64,000 nt of DNA from positions 3,410,001 through 3,474,000 of the forward strand of contig NC_031674.1 of assembly GCF_001640025.1 (NCBI RefSeq). The letters are read 5' to 3'. The position numbers were made by a program, and so were the translations under genes. The notes under the pieces were generated by a model that did no database searches, had not been told where the DNA came from, and saw nothing but the letters and a program-made list of their open reading frames with translations. Every line of letters begins with the position of its first letter. Within the stretch, counting starts at the first letter, position 1. This document shows, in pieces, positions 1 to 9,094 of the stretch. This DNA is from Sugiyamaella lignohabitans (lineage: Eukaryota; Ascomycota; Dipodascomycetes; Dipodascales; Trichomonascaceae).

Positions 1-178
1 AGTGATTGATCCCTGGGGTGAAACCGTTTCAGAGGCTCAAGAAGGCGAAGAAATCATCTATGCCACCTTGGAGCCTGAGAAAATCGACTCTGCACGTTCT
101 GGCATTCCCGTGACGAGCCAACGCCGTTTCGACGTCTACGAAGACGTCTCTACCCATGCCAAAGTATCAGACAAATAA
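1..178 (+). CDS. NIT3: NIT3-type omega-amidase / nitrilase-family protein, C-terminal end only
   Basis: The window opens inside a reading frame that ends at the TAA at 176-178; 58 residues are visible. They contain IDPWGETV, the strand typical of nitrilase-superfamily amidases near the end of the domain, then EKIDSARSGIPVTSQRRFDVY, the usual C-terminal tail of the Nit2/Nit3 branch. The tail (IP..SQRRFDVY) is closer to yeast Nit3 (omega-amidase acting on alpha-ketoglutaramate and alpha-ketosuccinamate) than to the Nit2 copy at 49468-50420. The catalytic Glu-Lys-Cys residues lie upstream of the window and cannot be checked. Assignment to NIT3 rather than another nitrilase is by sequence memory of the family. 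Confidence 0.75.
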   Translation, partial: VIDPWGETVSEAQEGEEIIYATLEPEKIDSARSGIPVTSQRRFDVYEDVSTHAKVSDK

Positions 179-610
179 ACCACTCTTGGCAATCCCCAAA
201 AATTTCGACTCTTAACTACCATCAGAGTCCCAGCTGCTCCGCGAAGCGGAGCACAACCAGGGTCTGGGGCGGAGCCCCAGCCGCCGGAGGCAGACCAGTC
301 ACCCCAGTGTTGCTAGTCTGTTAATATAGCAAATAAAAAAGAGAATAAACCTGACAGCTCCTGGATCCTGAGAGACCCTGCGTGAGGAGTCGAGGACCCT
401 AACATCGACCCGCGCGGGAGAAAGATCACGCGGAGATGCAGCAGCAGCAGGACCAGCAGGAGGGAGGTGGTTTGGGATGCAGAGATACCGAAATATATTT
501 ATATCTAAGAGGATAGATATACAAGATAGTTACCCCAGGTAATTAGCAGTAGCGAGTTCGAACGTTAGGAAGCGCTCACTGCAGCAACACGTCAGGCTGA
601 TATCGGTAGC
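179..610. other. Intergenic region NIT3 to Rab4-like gene
   Basis: This 432-bp gap holds one half-copy of the GC-rich hairpin element (235-292), directly after the NIT3 terminator area. The rest, including purine-rich 420-480, is the presumed promoter and leader of the Rab gene. No further gene is visible. Confidence 0.6.
235..292. repeat. GC-rich hairpin element 1 (right half)
   Basis: It reads GCTCCGC-GAA-GCGGAGC, a perfect 7-bp hairpin, followed by the right arm GGTCTGGGGCGGAGCCCC and CCGCCGGAGGCA. No matching left arm is present, so this is a half element. It lies 57 bp after the NIT3 stop. Confidence 0.8.
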
Positions 611-1619
611 ATGCGACGTCGTGCGCCCTCAACGGCGTCCTCGAAGTCGTCGGACTCGGTTCTGACTGCCGGTCAGGGCCAGGAGCTCGACAGTTTTATC
701 TACGACTACCTCGCCAAAATCATTCTTCTGGGTCCCAGTGGTTGTGGCAAGTCCTGTATTCTCCACAGGTTCGTCAAAGGTGACTGTAAGTATCCGGCTC
801 ACGGGAAAGACATGCCTCCGGCGGCTGGGGCTCCGCCCCAGACCCTGGTTGTGCTCCGCTTCGCGGAGCTTCTGGACTCCTTTACGTAGCAACTTGTGCG
901 TAGAAAGAGGAGCAGTGGGTTCTGGGGCACAGCCCCAGTCTCCGGAGGTACAGTCTCCCCCCAAGAATGAGTGGCTAACAGTGGCAGGGCGAGTTTTGGC
1001 ATCTCAGACTATTGGAGTAGAGTTCTCGTCGAAGATCGTGAAATTAGGGCAGGACCCAATGACAAGAAGAAACCTCAAGCTCCAACTTTGGGACACGGCG
1101 GGACAGGAGCGGTTTCGGTCGCTGACAAGAGGGTACTACAGAGGCTCTGCTGGCGTGTTGCTGGTTTATGATGTCACGAACCGGGCTTCTTTTGAGAAAC
1201 TCGACGCTTTTTTGAAGGATATACGTGCTCTCACTACTCCTAATGTATCCATAATATTACTCGCCAACAAGGTCGATTTGTTAGATGATTCTGACCCCTC
1301 GACTATAGTACGGGACTCTGAAGTCCTGGATTTTTGTGCCCGAAACAATAATATCCCATTAATACACACATCAGCATTCACCGGCCAGAATATAGACGAG
1401 GCGTTCACCCGGCTCGCGAGCATGATTCTCACTAAAGTCGAAATTGGCACAATAGACCCTGAAGACATCGATTCCGGCGTGCAATACGGCGACATTCCTC
1501 GTTGGGATAATACTGTGGGACGGTCTGCAAGGGGTTCAATGATACCGCTGGCAGGTCTATTTGGCCGCCAGTCACATTATTCTCAGGACACGAGTGGCGG
1601 TTCGGGGAGGTGTTGCTGA
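611..1619 (+). CDS. Rab-family small GTPase, Rab4/Ypt4-like (two exons)
   Basis: Exons are 611-785 and 988-1619; the intron 786-987 has donor GTAAGT, branch CTAAC at 975-979 and acceptor CAG at 985-987. Joining there gives 268 residues and restores VKGD-WRVLASQTIGVEF across the junction. All GTPase motifs are present: P-loop GPSGCGKS (about residues 41-48), TIGVEF switch I, WDTAGQE switch II, NKVD, and TSAF for the guanine-specificity loop. The protein ends in a CC prenylation signal. The SQTIGVEF switch and WRVL spacing resemble Rab4 (S. pombe Ypt4), a recycling-endosome Rab missing from S. cerevisiae; subfamily assignment is inference. Oddities are a 33-residue Ser/Ala-rich N-terminal extension, a long C-terminal tail, and an intron largely made of a GC-rich hairpin element. 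Confidence 0.9.
813..950. repeat. GC-rich hairpin element 2, inside the Rab intron
   Basis: A full-length 138-bp inverted-repeat element (left arm TGCCTCCGGCGGCTGGGG, right arm ending CTCCGGAGGTA) occupies 138 of the 202 intron bases. The internal hairpin is GCTCCGC-TTC-GCGGAGC. The right arm is diverged from consensus (TGGGGCACAGCCCCA). Confidence 0.85.
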
Positions 1620-1637
1620 TACTTGGGGTGCCAGCAT

Positions 1638-1693
1638 TGCCTCCGGCGGCTGGGGCTACGCCCCAGACCCCATGGCTCCTGCTTCGCAGGAGA
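1638..1693. repeat. GC-rich hairpin element 3 (left half)
   Basis: Left arm TGCCTCCGGCGGCTGGGG with stem GGGGC-TAC-GCCCC, then the CTCCTGC-TTC-GCAGGAG hairpin. No right arm follows. It starts 19 bp after the Rab stop codon, so it is probably in the 3' UTR. Confidence 0.8.
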
Positions 1694-1937
1694 TTGCGGG
1701 GTGAGTCTGTGGAGTCGGTAGGGCCAATTCAGTTTTGGAGCCGCTGGGATGATCGTTTTTAATTATTTTTGTACTTCTATACTCATATAACTCTAGCATC
1801 TTTTTATATTATTATCTTTAATGAATCACAATGGTAAACCTAGAATTCAGTTCAAACTGCAAAACGCATTGAAACTGTTCATTATCAGTTCTCTCATTTA
1901 TAAAGCCATAGATCCGTATGGATTTGTATGGAATCGT

Positions 1938-1975
1938 GAATTTGCAGATTTGCAGATTCGTAGATTCGTAGATTT
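1938..1975. repeat. Short 8-bp tandem repeat
   Basis: About four and a half copies of an 8-bp unit (GATTTGCA / GATTCGTA variants) lie in the gap upstream of TUB4. The array is too small to assign a role. Confidence 0.6.
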
Positions 1976-2163
1976 GATAAGTGCTATCCATCTTTCAGGG
2001 GTAGTGGTCAGGGGTAATGCATGCGGCGTGACACTTTTTCATGCTACTCTATGCTGCTTCACAGTAGTGATCTTTTAATGTGCTTCAAGCCGTATAAATA
2101 AATAATATACGCGAAGCGTGAACCGCGTCTGCATCATCAACACTATTAGAAGACATCATCACA

Positions 2164-3643
2164 ATGCCAAGGTAAGCAATTCATTTCCGAACTTGATAAT
2201 AGAAGAAAACAGACCAGTTGTTTGAGGCTGAAGCTGAATATCACGACTGCTTGAAAAGTGGCTTGAGTTCTCACTAACTTATGTAGGGAGCTGATTACAA
2301 TCCAGGCTGGTCAGTGTGGTAACCAGGTCGGAGATCAGTTCTGGCAACAGCTGTGCTTGGAACATGGGATCTCTCAAGATGGCACGCTACAACCATTTGC
2401 CACTGAAGGCTCGGGTGGTGACAGAAAAGATGTTTTTTTCTATCAATCAGATGATACAAGATATATCCCTCGGGCTATTTTAATTGATTTAGAGCCTCGA
2501 GTAATCAATAACATTATGACCAGCAGCCACGCCAAAATGTATAATCCTGAAAATATATACATTTCTCCTCAGGGAGGAGGTGCCGGTAATAACTGGGGTG
2601 CTGGTTATCACTCGGGAGAACGGATTTCCGAAGAATTGATGGATATGTTGGATCGAGAAGCTGATGGTAGTGATTCTTTGGAGGGATTCATGCTGCTGCA
2701 TTCTATTGCTGGTGGTACTGGTTCTGGTGTGGGTTCTTTTCTTCTTGAACGATTAAATGATCGGTTTCCTAAAAAGTTGATTCAGACTTATTCTGTGTTC
2801 CCTGCTAGTAATCAGGTATCGGATGTAGTCGTCCAGCCATACAACAGTATCCTAACTCTGAAACGGCTAGCGCTTCATGCTGATTCTGTTATTGTTATCG
2901 ATAATGGTGCATTGACGAGAATTGCTGCTGACACCTTAAATGTTCAGTCTCCTACATTTGCACAAACAAATCAATTAGTTTCCACCGTCATGTCTGCTAG
3001 TACCTCTACATTACGGTATCCTGGCTATCTACACAATGATCTGGCTAGTATCATGGCCAGTCTGATTCCTTTCCCTAAAGCCCATTTCCTCATGACTTCA
3101 TACACACCATTTACAAATGATACAGTAGACCAAGCCAAGCTGGTGCGAAAAACAACTGTTCTGGATATCATGAGACGGTTACTACAACCCAAAAACAGAA
3201 TGGTCAGCACTGCCCAGTCAAAAACAAGTTGCTATATTTCTCTGCTAAATATAATTCAAGGAGAAGTCGACCCTACTGATATCCACAAGTCACTGCTACG
3301 TATTCGAGAACGGAATCTAGCCAACTTCCTACCGTCTTCACCTGCATCTCTTCAAATCTCTCTTGCTAGAAGATCTCCATATACTACGACCACACTGTCA
3401 AACTCTAGAATATCTGGTCTCATGCTGGCCAATCACACTTCTATCACCTCACTTTTCCAAAGATCTCTCGACCAATTCGACCGTCTGCTTCGACGACAGG
3501 CTTTTATTGAACAGTACAAAAAGCAGCCCATGTTTGAAAATGGTTTAGAAGAATTCGACGATTCGCGCGAGATACTCAGATCTGTTATAAAAGAATACAA
3601 AGATCTTGAGCAAGAGGTTCCTGAGGAACCTCTTGAAAACTAG
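2164..3643 (+). CDS. TUB4: Gamma-tubulin (two exons)
   Basis: Gamma-tubulin nucleates microtubules at the spindle pole body within the gamma-TuSC. The first exon is only 8 nt (2164-2171, ATGCCAAG), followed by GTAAGC; the intron 2172-2286 ends CACTAAC...TAG. Exon 2 is 2287-3643, giving 454 residues, normal for the family. The joined N-terminus [18 protein letters not shown] is the tubulin start; EHGIS and [14 protein letters not shown]...YIPRA are gamma-tubulin hallmarks, and [10 protein letters not shown] is the GTP-binding glycine loop (about residue 144). The acidic tail ([16 protein letters not shown]) is short. The tiny first exon means the start would be lost in a simple reading-frame search. 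Confidence 0.97.
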
Positions 3644-5006
3644 ATATTCTGTAATATTATTTATTCGCTCTTAATTAACCAAGCTGCTTGGATCTGACAG
3701 GATATCGAACGAGCTGAACATTTGTTCCGGTGAAAGCATTTCTCAGTAAGCTCGTCTTTGTGCTTCTGTTTCGTTTATTCGAAAATAAAAAGTAAAATAA
3801 TAGATCAGAGATGCTATTAAATCTGCTAGGTAGAGAGATAGAGACCGATGGAGAGGCCAACTAGATAGTGCTATCAGTCTGCCAGGCAGCAGATTGTACT
3901 TCGGTCAGATAAATTGACTCCGATAACTAAATGAACCCTTGTTCGCCTAATTATTGCTTGGTATGTGATAGGCTTTGAACTAATATCATGTTTAGCTTTA
4001 CAATTGGTTTTTATTTTCTACTTTTATATTTATCTATGCTTTTGTATAGCACAGGTAGGCAATCCCTATTGCTAGTCCAATTATAACTTTATATAGTGAT
4101 AGACATCCAGAAATAGAACCAATAGAAGGAACCCCATTAAGTTACAAACCAACGGCGGCAGGCCAGGATAAGTTTGGAAATATAACATTTCAGTCGTGGC
4201 CAGAGCCGACTCCTCTCAAGGCATTAGGGCCCACTGGTGCCATAAGTAAGGTTACTCGAAAACAGTTAACCCGCCCTGTGCCTCCGGGGGCGGGGGACTC
4301 TGCCCCAAACCCCGTGGTTCCAGTCGCTTCGCTCTAGTCGTTCCATAGACGTTCCTGGAAATCTCCTGCGAAGTAGGAGCTACGGGGTCTGGGGCGGAGC
4401 CCCAGCTGCCGGAGGCCCATCTCGGTTCGCTAATATTGAGGAATGGTGTCACAGGAATTGGAAATAATCTATTAGAGAAATACAAAAGTAGTAAAAACAA
4501 AATTAGGTCAGGTCTGGTCCTGTTCTCAGTTCCTCAGTCATGTTCAGTGTGGTGGTGTCCGTCTTCCGTGGTTCCCAGTTCTCAAGTGTGGTTGGTAGTA
4601 CCGTTTCGAGTGGAGTGCAAGGCTCGGGGTGCCAATGCGGTGGTCAGGCTCTTGCTATCATCTGGTTCCAGAGATCTTTCGGAATCAGACCTCAGCGAAG
4701 CAAGATCGCGAGATACGTCTGTCAAAAAGAAACCTGCAAGCAGCCGATAGTCGAAGAAGCCATTCCTATTGTGTGTCTGCCAAGGAGGTGCCAGCACAAT
4801 AGAAGTACCATAAAGTGAAACGGTAGAGTCGAAATGGAGGAGTGGCAGCCGCCGGGCGCCTGGTCCAAGTGGTTTCAAATGAAGATGACCAACCATAATT
4901 GAGTTGAATGTGGGAACATAATTTGGAATCCGGATAATTGTACCATGATGGAATGTTGTGATGACATGAGGAATCAGGAACAAGGTGTGACAGGAATGAC
5001 TGTTGA
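3644..5006. other. Long convergent intergenic region TUB4 / PIPK-like gene
   Basis: These 1.36 kb lie between two convergent 3' ends. They contain GC-rich element 4 (4279-4416). Open frames of 60-130 codons at 4252-5068 run through the element or overlap the PIPK-like gene's end, have skewed composition and resemble nothing known. I see no supported gene. Confidence 0.5.
4279..4416. repeat. GC-rich hairpin element 4 (full length)
   Basis: A 138-bp inverted-repeat element. The left arm is partly decayed (TGCCTCCGGGGGCGGGGGACT), the right arm is near consensus (GGGGTCTGGGGCGGAGCCCC). It includes the CTCCTGC-GAA-GTAGGAG hairpin. It lies between convergent 3' ends. Confidence 0.85.
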
Positions 5007-6191
5007 TTAAAGAAGAAATCGAAGTTCATCATTGTAGGTGTGATATTGTCTTCTGGCGTTATTGCCAAGAGCTCTTCTTCTCTCTCTCTTTCTAGTTGGG
5101 GTAGTGTCGTATCTCAACCAATCATAAACTTTGATAGTAAGTTTATCGTGATACAGGGCAGCACCAATACGATAGTTAACCGATTTGATTGCAGACAGAA
5201 ACTTCAGATCTTCAATGACTTCGTGATAGAGTCTGTTTTCAAAGTCTTTGTCATCAGTAGTGGGGAAAGTGTCGCAAAGTTGGTTTCCAAGGCGATTGAA
5301 GCCTTCAAGCCATCTGACCATGTTGTTGCCGATATGAACGTTACACTTGTATTCATGTTGAGTCTCGTCCTTCTTCGTGTACTCAATGGCAAAAAACTCG
5401 CCGCCAACTCGGTAGAGTCCGATATATGCGGCAAGGTGGGTGGTTCGGTAGCACCATTTGTCTCTCAGATGCTTGCCAAACTTTCTCGCATAATTGTTTA
5501 GTGCGAAAGCCCTGTCAGCAGTGAGAGGATGGAGGAGGAATTGGTGATCACGAGAGATGAAGAGTCCAGTGGTGTCCAGTCCGTCAGTTCGCATCCAGTT
5601 GTTACAAGCCTCCATGAAGTCGTGGTCCGACACTCCAAACATCTTTCTAATGAAAGTGAAGTCTGTCTTGTTGAAGGCCTCGAAAGTGTTATTGTCGATG
5701 TTATCGATAGACAATTTCTTAAAGACGTCAAGAGAGTAAGTCATCGAAGTACCAAAAGATTTATGATGAGAGTTCCATCGGAGTTTGTACTTGAGTTTGG
5801 AAAAAAAAGTCTTCTGTTCTTCAATGGTGGCTCTTACACCTTCTGAAAGGGATTTCAATTTGGAGATCCAAGCATCGCTGAATTCGATTTGGGATTCGTT
5901 CTTAGGAGCCAGTTCCAAGGCGTTACGAATAGAGATGTTCTCAGGCACATTGGATGAGGAAATAGTAGCAGGACTGGGAGAAGTAGAAGTGGAAGAAGTA
6001 CTAGACTTCTTAGAATTCTTAAAAGAATTGAAAAAGCTTCTCAAGCCCTTGAAATGAGAGCGAGAATCATGGTTGACCTCCTGAGAGTCATCTGCTGGGA
6101 TAATAATTTCTTTCTCTGACTCAAAAGCAATTTGGATGCCAATGACCAATTCAATGACCTTTGTTCTGATAAAAGTCAAGTGGAAGAACAT
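5007..6191 (-). CDS. Divergent phosphatidylinositol-phosphate-kinase-like protein, probable pseudokinase
   Basis: A 394-residue protein with ATG at 6191 and no intron. Residues 60-85 are Ser/Thr-rich. From about residue 150 the order of elements follows a PIP kinase (SAICAR-synthase-like) domain: FIRKMFGVSDHDFMEACNN (180-198) matches the LR..FGI...DY segment; GLFISRDHQFLLHPLT (209-224) matches the G-loop strand and FVIKT strand; AAYIGLYRV (254-262) matches the FYGLYRV strand; and RLYHEVIEDLKFLSAIKSVNY (320-340) matches the FL..I.VMDYSLL helix and loop. The residues expected to bind ATP are altered: the strand Lys is His/Pro, DLKGS is replaced near NVHIGNN (284-290), and MDYSL is VNYRI. Family membership is my inference from motif order; if right, the protein is unlikely to be an active kinase. 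A basic tail (TRKRERRRALGNNARR) ends it. The active relative FAB1 is in the same window. Confidence 0.6.
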   Translation of the reverse strand: MFFHLTFIRTKVIELVIGIQIAFESEKEIIIPADDSQEVNHDSRSHFKGLRSFFNSFKNSKKSSTSSTSTSPSPATISSSNVPENISIRNALELAPKNESQIEFSDAWISKLKSLSEGVRATIEEQKTFFSKLKYKLRWNSHHKSFGTSMTYSLDVFKKLSIDNIDNNTFEAFNKTDFTFIRKMFGVSDHDFMEACNNWMRTDGLDTTGLFISRDHQFLLHPLTADRAFALNNYARKFGKHLRDKWCYRTTHLAAYIGLYRVGGEFFAIEYTKKDETQHEYKCNVHIGNNMVRWLEGFNRLGNQLCDTFPTTDDKDFENRLYHEVIEDLKFLSAIKSVNYRIGAALYHDKLTIKVYDWLRYDTTPTRKRERRRALGNNARRQYHTYNDELRFLL

Positions 6192-6628
6192 TGTTTCTGA
6201 TTACGATGATAAACCAGTATTAATTGAGTAACAACACAATACAAGTGATGTTGACGAGCTTAACCGAAAAGATGACCCAAGACAAGGTCAAATAAAGCTG
6301 TGAATGATAATAGAACCACAAATTCAAACGGTGGTCAAATAAAAATCCACCAGACTGCCAGTCAGATTCCTACAAAAGAAAACAAGAATCTAATCGGCAA
6401 CTAGTACTGCAATTACTGGAAAAAAGGCACTTCCAGCACAAAATCAAGCTTTAAAATAAAAGCCAATTGAAAAAACAACAATCAATCAGCTAGAACCTCG
6501 AAATAGTAGTCAGAGGCAATAAAAAAATTTGAACGGTCAAAAACTCGCAATTCAATCTCAATTGGCAAAAATCTGGTGTAGAAAAGATAAAAGAGAAGAA
6601 GAAGAGATCGTTGAGGCGGGATGCACTC

Positions 6629-6638
6629 CTTATATAGA
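6629..6638 (-). promoter_or_regulatory. TATA-like box
   Basis: CTATATAAGG on the minus strand, about 440 bp upstream of the PIPK-like start codon. The distance implies a long leader or a second, nearer start site; no donor or acceptor pair was found between. Confidence 0.35.
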
Positions 6639-6856
6639 CCACAGCCCATGGTCCCATAACACTCTCTATCCCCATAAACTTGACGCCCCTCGTCACGCGG
6701 ACCTCCCCATAACTTCACGGATCTTTCGAAGCAGCCGCATGGTGGGGCAACACTTCGGATGTAAACAGACTTGCCTTATCTTGCATATGCAGGGCTTATG
6801 CAGGGACGATTAGCGATGAGACACGATCCGGGTCACTACTACTTGAGTTGGGGTTG

Positions 6857-6915
6857 TACCTCCGGCGATTGGGGCTCCGCCCCAGCCGCTCCGTGGCTCC
6901 TGCTTCGCAGGGGAT
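6857..6915. repeat. GC-rich hairpin element 5 (left half)
   Basis: A left arm beginning TACCTCCGGCGATTGGGG with the CTCCTGC-TTC-GCAGGGG hairpin, slightly decayed. It faces element 6 about 235 bp away. Confidence 0.75.
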
Positions 6916-7150
6916 ACCCGAGAGCGACTGCCGCGTTTATTCTTCATGGCTCCGTGGAAAGATTAGAGAAAGAAGCCAGAATCCAATATTGTTGACGGCT
7001 TTCAACAGTCAAAATTACAACAGGGAATAATGGAGAACTCAAGCACCGCAAAGGCTGAGTGTCAGACAGTTGACAACGAGAACTCTCACTAAAAAATTAG
7101 CTGTCGAATTGAATTTTAGCGATACAGCAAACATGGGCGACGACAAGCAA

Positions 7151-7206
7151 ATCTCCTGCGAAGCAGGAGCCACGGGGTCTGGGGCAGAGCCCCAGCCGCC
7201 GGAGGC
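7151..7206. repeat. GC-rich hairpin element 6 (right half)
   Basis: The hairpin CTCCTGC-GAA-GCAGGAG followed by right arm GGGGTCTGGGGCAGAGCCCC and CCGCCGGAGGCA. With element 5 it could be one copy split by an insertion, or two independent halves. Confidence 0.8.
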
Positions 7207-7490
7207 ACGACCCGAAGTCCAAAAACTAAGAAAAAAAAGAGTGAGAAGACCAGCAGGGTGCTATAGTAATTGCATTTCTCAGTCTGTGGGGCGCTTGGAC
7301 TGGGAGATGGCTGCGATTTAGTGGGTTACAGGACAAATACCATCGGAGATACAACTTTAATCACAGCAAAAGAGGTTGTGGGATCTCGTATAAAGCCTCT
7401 GTCCGCAACGAACGCGGACTTAGGTGATGTCCGGAGATAAGCTTCGGTGCCCACCTTCACATGCAATTTGCTACCAGATAAGACGCGGCA

Positions 7491-7498
7491 TCACGTGA
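7491..7498. promoter_or_regulatory. Cbf1-type E-box TCACGTGA upstream of MEU1
   Basis: The palindrome TCACGTGA lies 182 bp before the MEU1 start. In yeasts Cbf1 with Met4 binds this sequence at sulfur-amino-acid genes, fitting a methionine-salvage gene. Function here is inferred. Confidence 0.5.
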
Positions 7499-7679
7499 AC
7501 AACGTGCGAAAAATATTGGACTATATCAGCAGGAGGTTGCAAGCCAATCTAATATATAAGTCACCGTGATTCCTTTTCTCGAGAATTCCTTGAAAAGAGT
7601 CAGAACAGTTGGTAGATTTACTTATCTATTTTCGGCTTGTAATATCAGCACCAGATCAAATCGACCACGATTATTTAAA

Positions 7680-8835
7680 ATGAGCTCTGAGCAATTGGCT
7701 ACCTCTTTTGACGGTAAGTTCAGATAGCGGCAGCATGGCCGAAACAGCTGTTCAGATCGCTATGTGTACTGGAATTTTTGAATGCTCGGCCACAATTAAT
7801 TATTTGTGAAGAATAATTGGTTTCAAGTTATACTTTAGCTGAGTATTGACGAATTGTTGATTACATATAATTTTGGATTTACTAACTCACAATTTAGAAC
7901 CCGTTCTCTTGGGTGTCATTGGTGGCACTGGTCTCTACTCTCTGTCTGGTTTAGTCCCAGTGGCCAAATTGGATATTACCACTCCTTGGGGTAAGCCCTC
8001 GTCTCCAGTCACTATTTCCAAGACTGCTTCTGGATTCCCCATTGCCTTTATCTCGAGACATGGTGTTCACCACGAGTTCACTCCCTCGACCGTGCCTGCT
8101 CAGGCTAATATCGCTGCTTTGAAGCACCTGGGTGTTAACTCCATCATTGCTTTTAGTGCTGTAGGATCTTTACAACAGCATATCAAACCCCGTGATTTTG
8201 TTATCCCTACTCAAATTATCGACCGTACCAAGGGCATTCGTCCTTCTACTTTCTTCGATACTGGATTTGTCGCTCATGTTCCTTTCGGTGATCCATTCGA
8301 TTACAAGCTGGGTAAGCTTTTGGGAGAGTTTGGACATGCTCTAGGTGCCGAACATGAAGGTGACGAGGTTCTCTTGCACACCAAGAAATCTGAAGGCGGC
8401 AAAGACCTTACCGTCATCTGTATGGAGGGTCCTGCCTTTTCTACCAGAGCTGAGTCTAAATTGTACCAATCATGGGGAGGCTCAGTTATTAATATGTCGG
8501 TTTTACCAGAAGCTAAGTTGGCTAAGGAGGCCGAGATCTCTTATCAGATGATCTGTATGAGTACTGATTATGATGCCTGGAGAGAGGAAGAGGAGCCAGT
8601 CACTCTAGAGATTGTTGTTGGTAACCTCAAGGCCAACAGTGCCAATGCTAACAACTTGCTTGTTGCTGTTCTTTCTACTGTTGAAAAAGCTATCAAGGCT
8701 GGTGAGATTGGCAAGGATCTCGAAGGATTCATGCGTCATTCAGTTGTCACTGGTAGACCCGCTCACGACCCAGTCGTCAAGGCCAAGGTCCAATACCTAT
8801 TTCCTCACTACTTTGACGAGGAAAGAAACTTGTAA
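7680..8835 (+). CDS. MEU1: S-methyl-5'-thioadenosine phosphorylase (two exons)
   Basis: The enzyme phosphorolyses methylthioadenosine to adenine and methylthioribose-1-phosphate in methionine salvage. Exon 1 is 7680-7713 (MSSEQLATSFD), intron 7714-7897 with GTAAGT, branch TTACTAAC (7879-7886) and acceptor TTTAG; exon 2 is 7898-8835. The product has 323 residues. Family motifs include GVIGGTGLY (phosphate loop, about residue 18), SRHGVHHEFTPSTVPAQANI (about 68-88), GPRDF-like KPRDFVIPTQIIDRT, MEGPAFSTRAES and the NMSVLPEAKLAKEAEI segment that contacts substrate, as in human MTAP. The gene is convergent with POM34. Confidence 0.95.
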
Positions 8836-9094
8836 TTGATATCTAACGATAAATTCTATTTAGACTAGATTAATAGATTATCTGAACCGAGATGGTCCTC
8901 TCGACTCGTACTGTGTTAAGCAGTGGAATCTGAACTGTAGTAGTACACGGTGAGAAGCTGCTACAGACGACGTCTTCGTGTTAAAACAGCGTTTTAGTAT
9001 ACAATGAATCAGAGCTCAGGTATTGAATAGTTTCTATCGAGAAAGAGCGTTCAAAGAGCGCGAGGGGTTAAATAAAAACAAGTGCAATGTCATA

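Larger units (their letters stand above)
1620..2163. other. Intergenic region Rab4-like gene to TUB4
   Basis: The gap contains GC-rich element 3 just after the Rab stop, then AT-rich sequence and a short 8-bp tandem repeat near 1938-1975, with the TUB4 promoter at the end. A TATAAATAA stretch lies near 2093, about 70 bp before the TUB4 start. An 85-codon frame at 1821-2078 has no support. Confidence 0.5.
6192..7679. other. Divergent intergenic region PIPK-like gene / MEU1
   Basis: This 1.49-kb region carries promoters for both flanking genes, two facing halves of the GC-rich element (6857-6915 and 7151-7206), a TATA-like box on the minus strand (6629-6638) and an E-box near MEU1 (7491-7498). 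Short open frames here have no recognisable protein character. Confidence 0.5.

Noticed and set aside
1821..2078. 85-codon plus-strand reading frame between the Rab and TUB4 genes
   Set aside because: Biased, repeat-containing composition, no family resemblance, and it lies in the TUB4 promoter region.
4252..5068. Several overlapping frames of 80-133 codons after TUB4
   Set aside because: They run through GC-rich element 4 or the antisense of the PIPK-like gene's end; no recognisable protein and no splice sites joining them.
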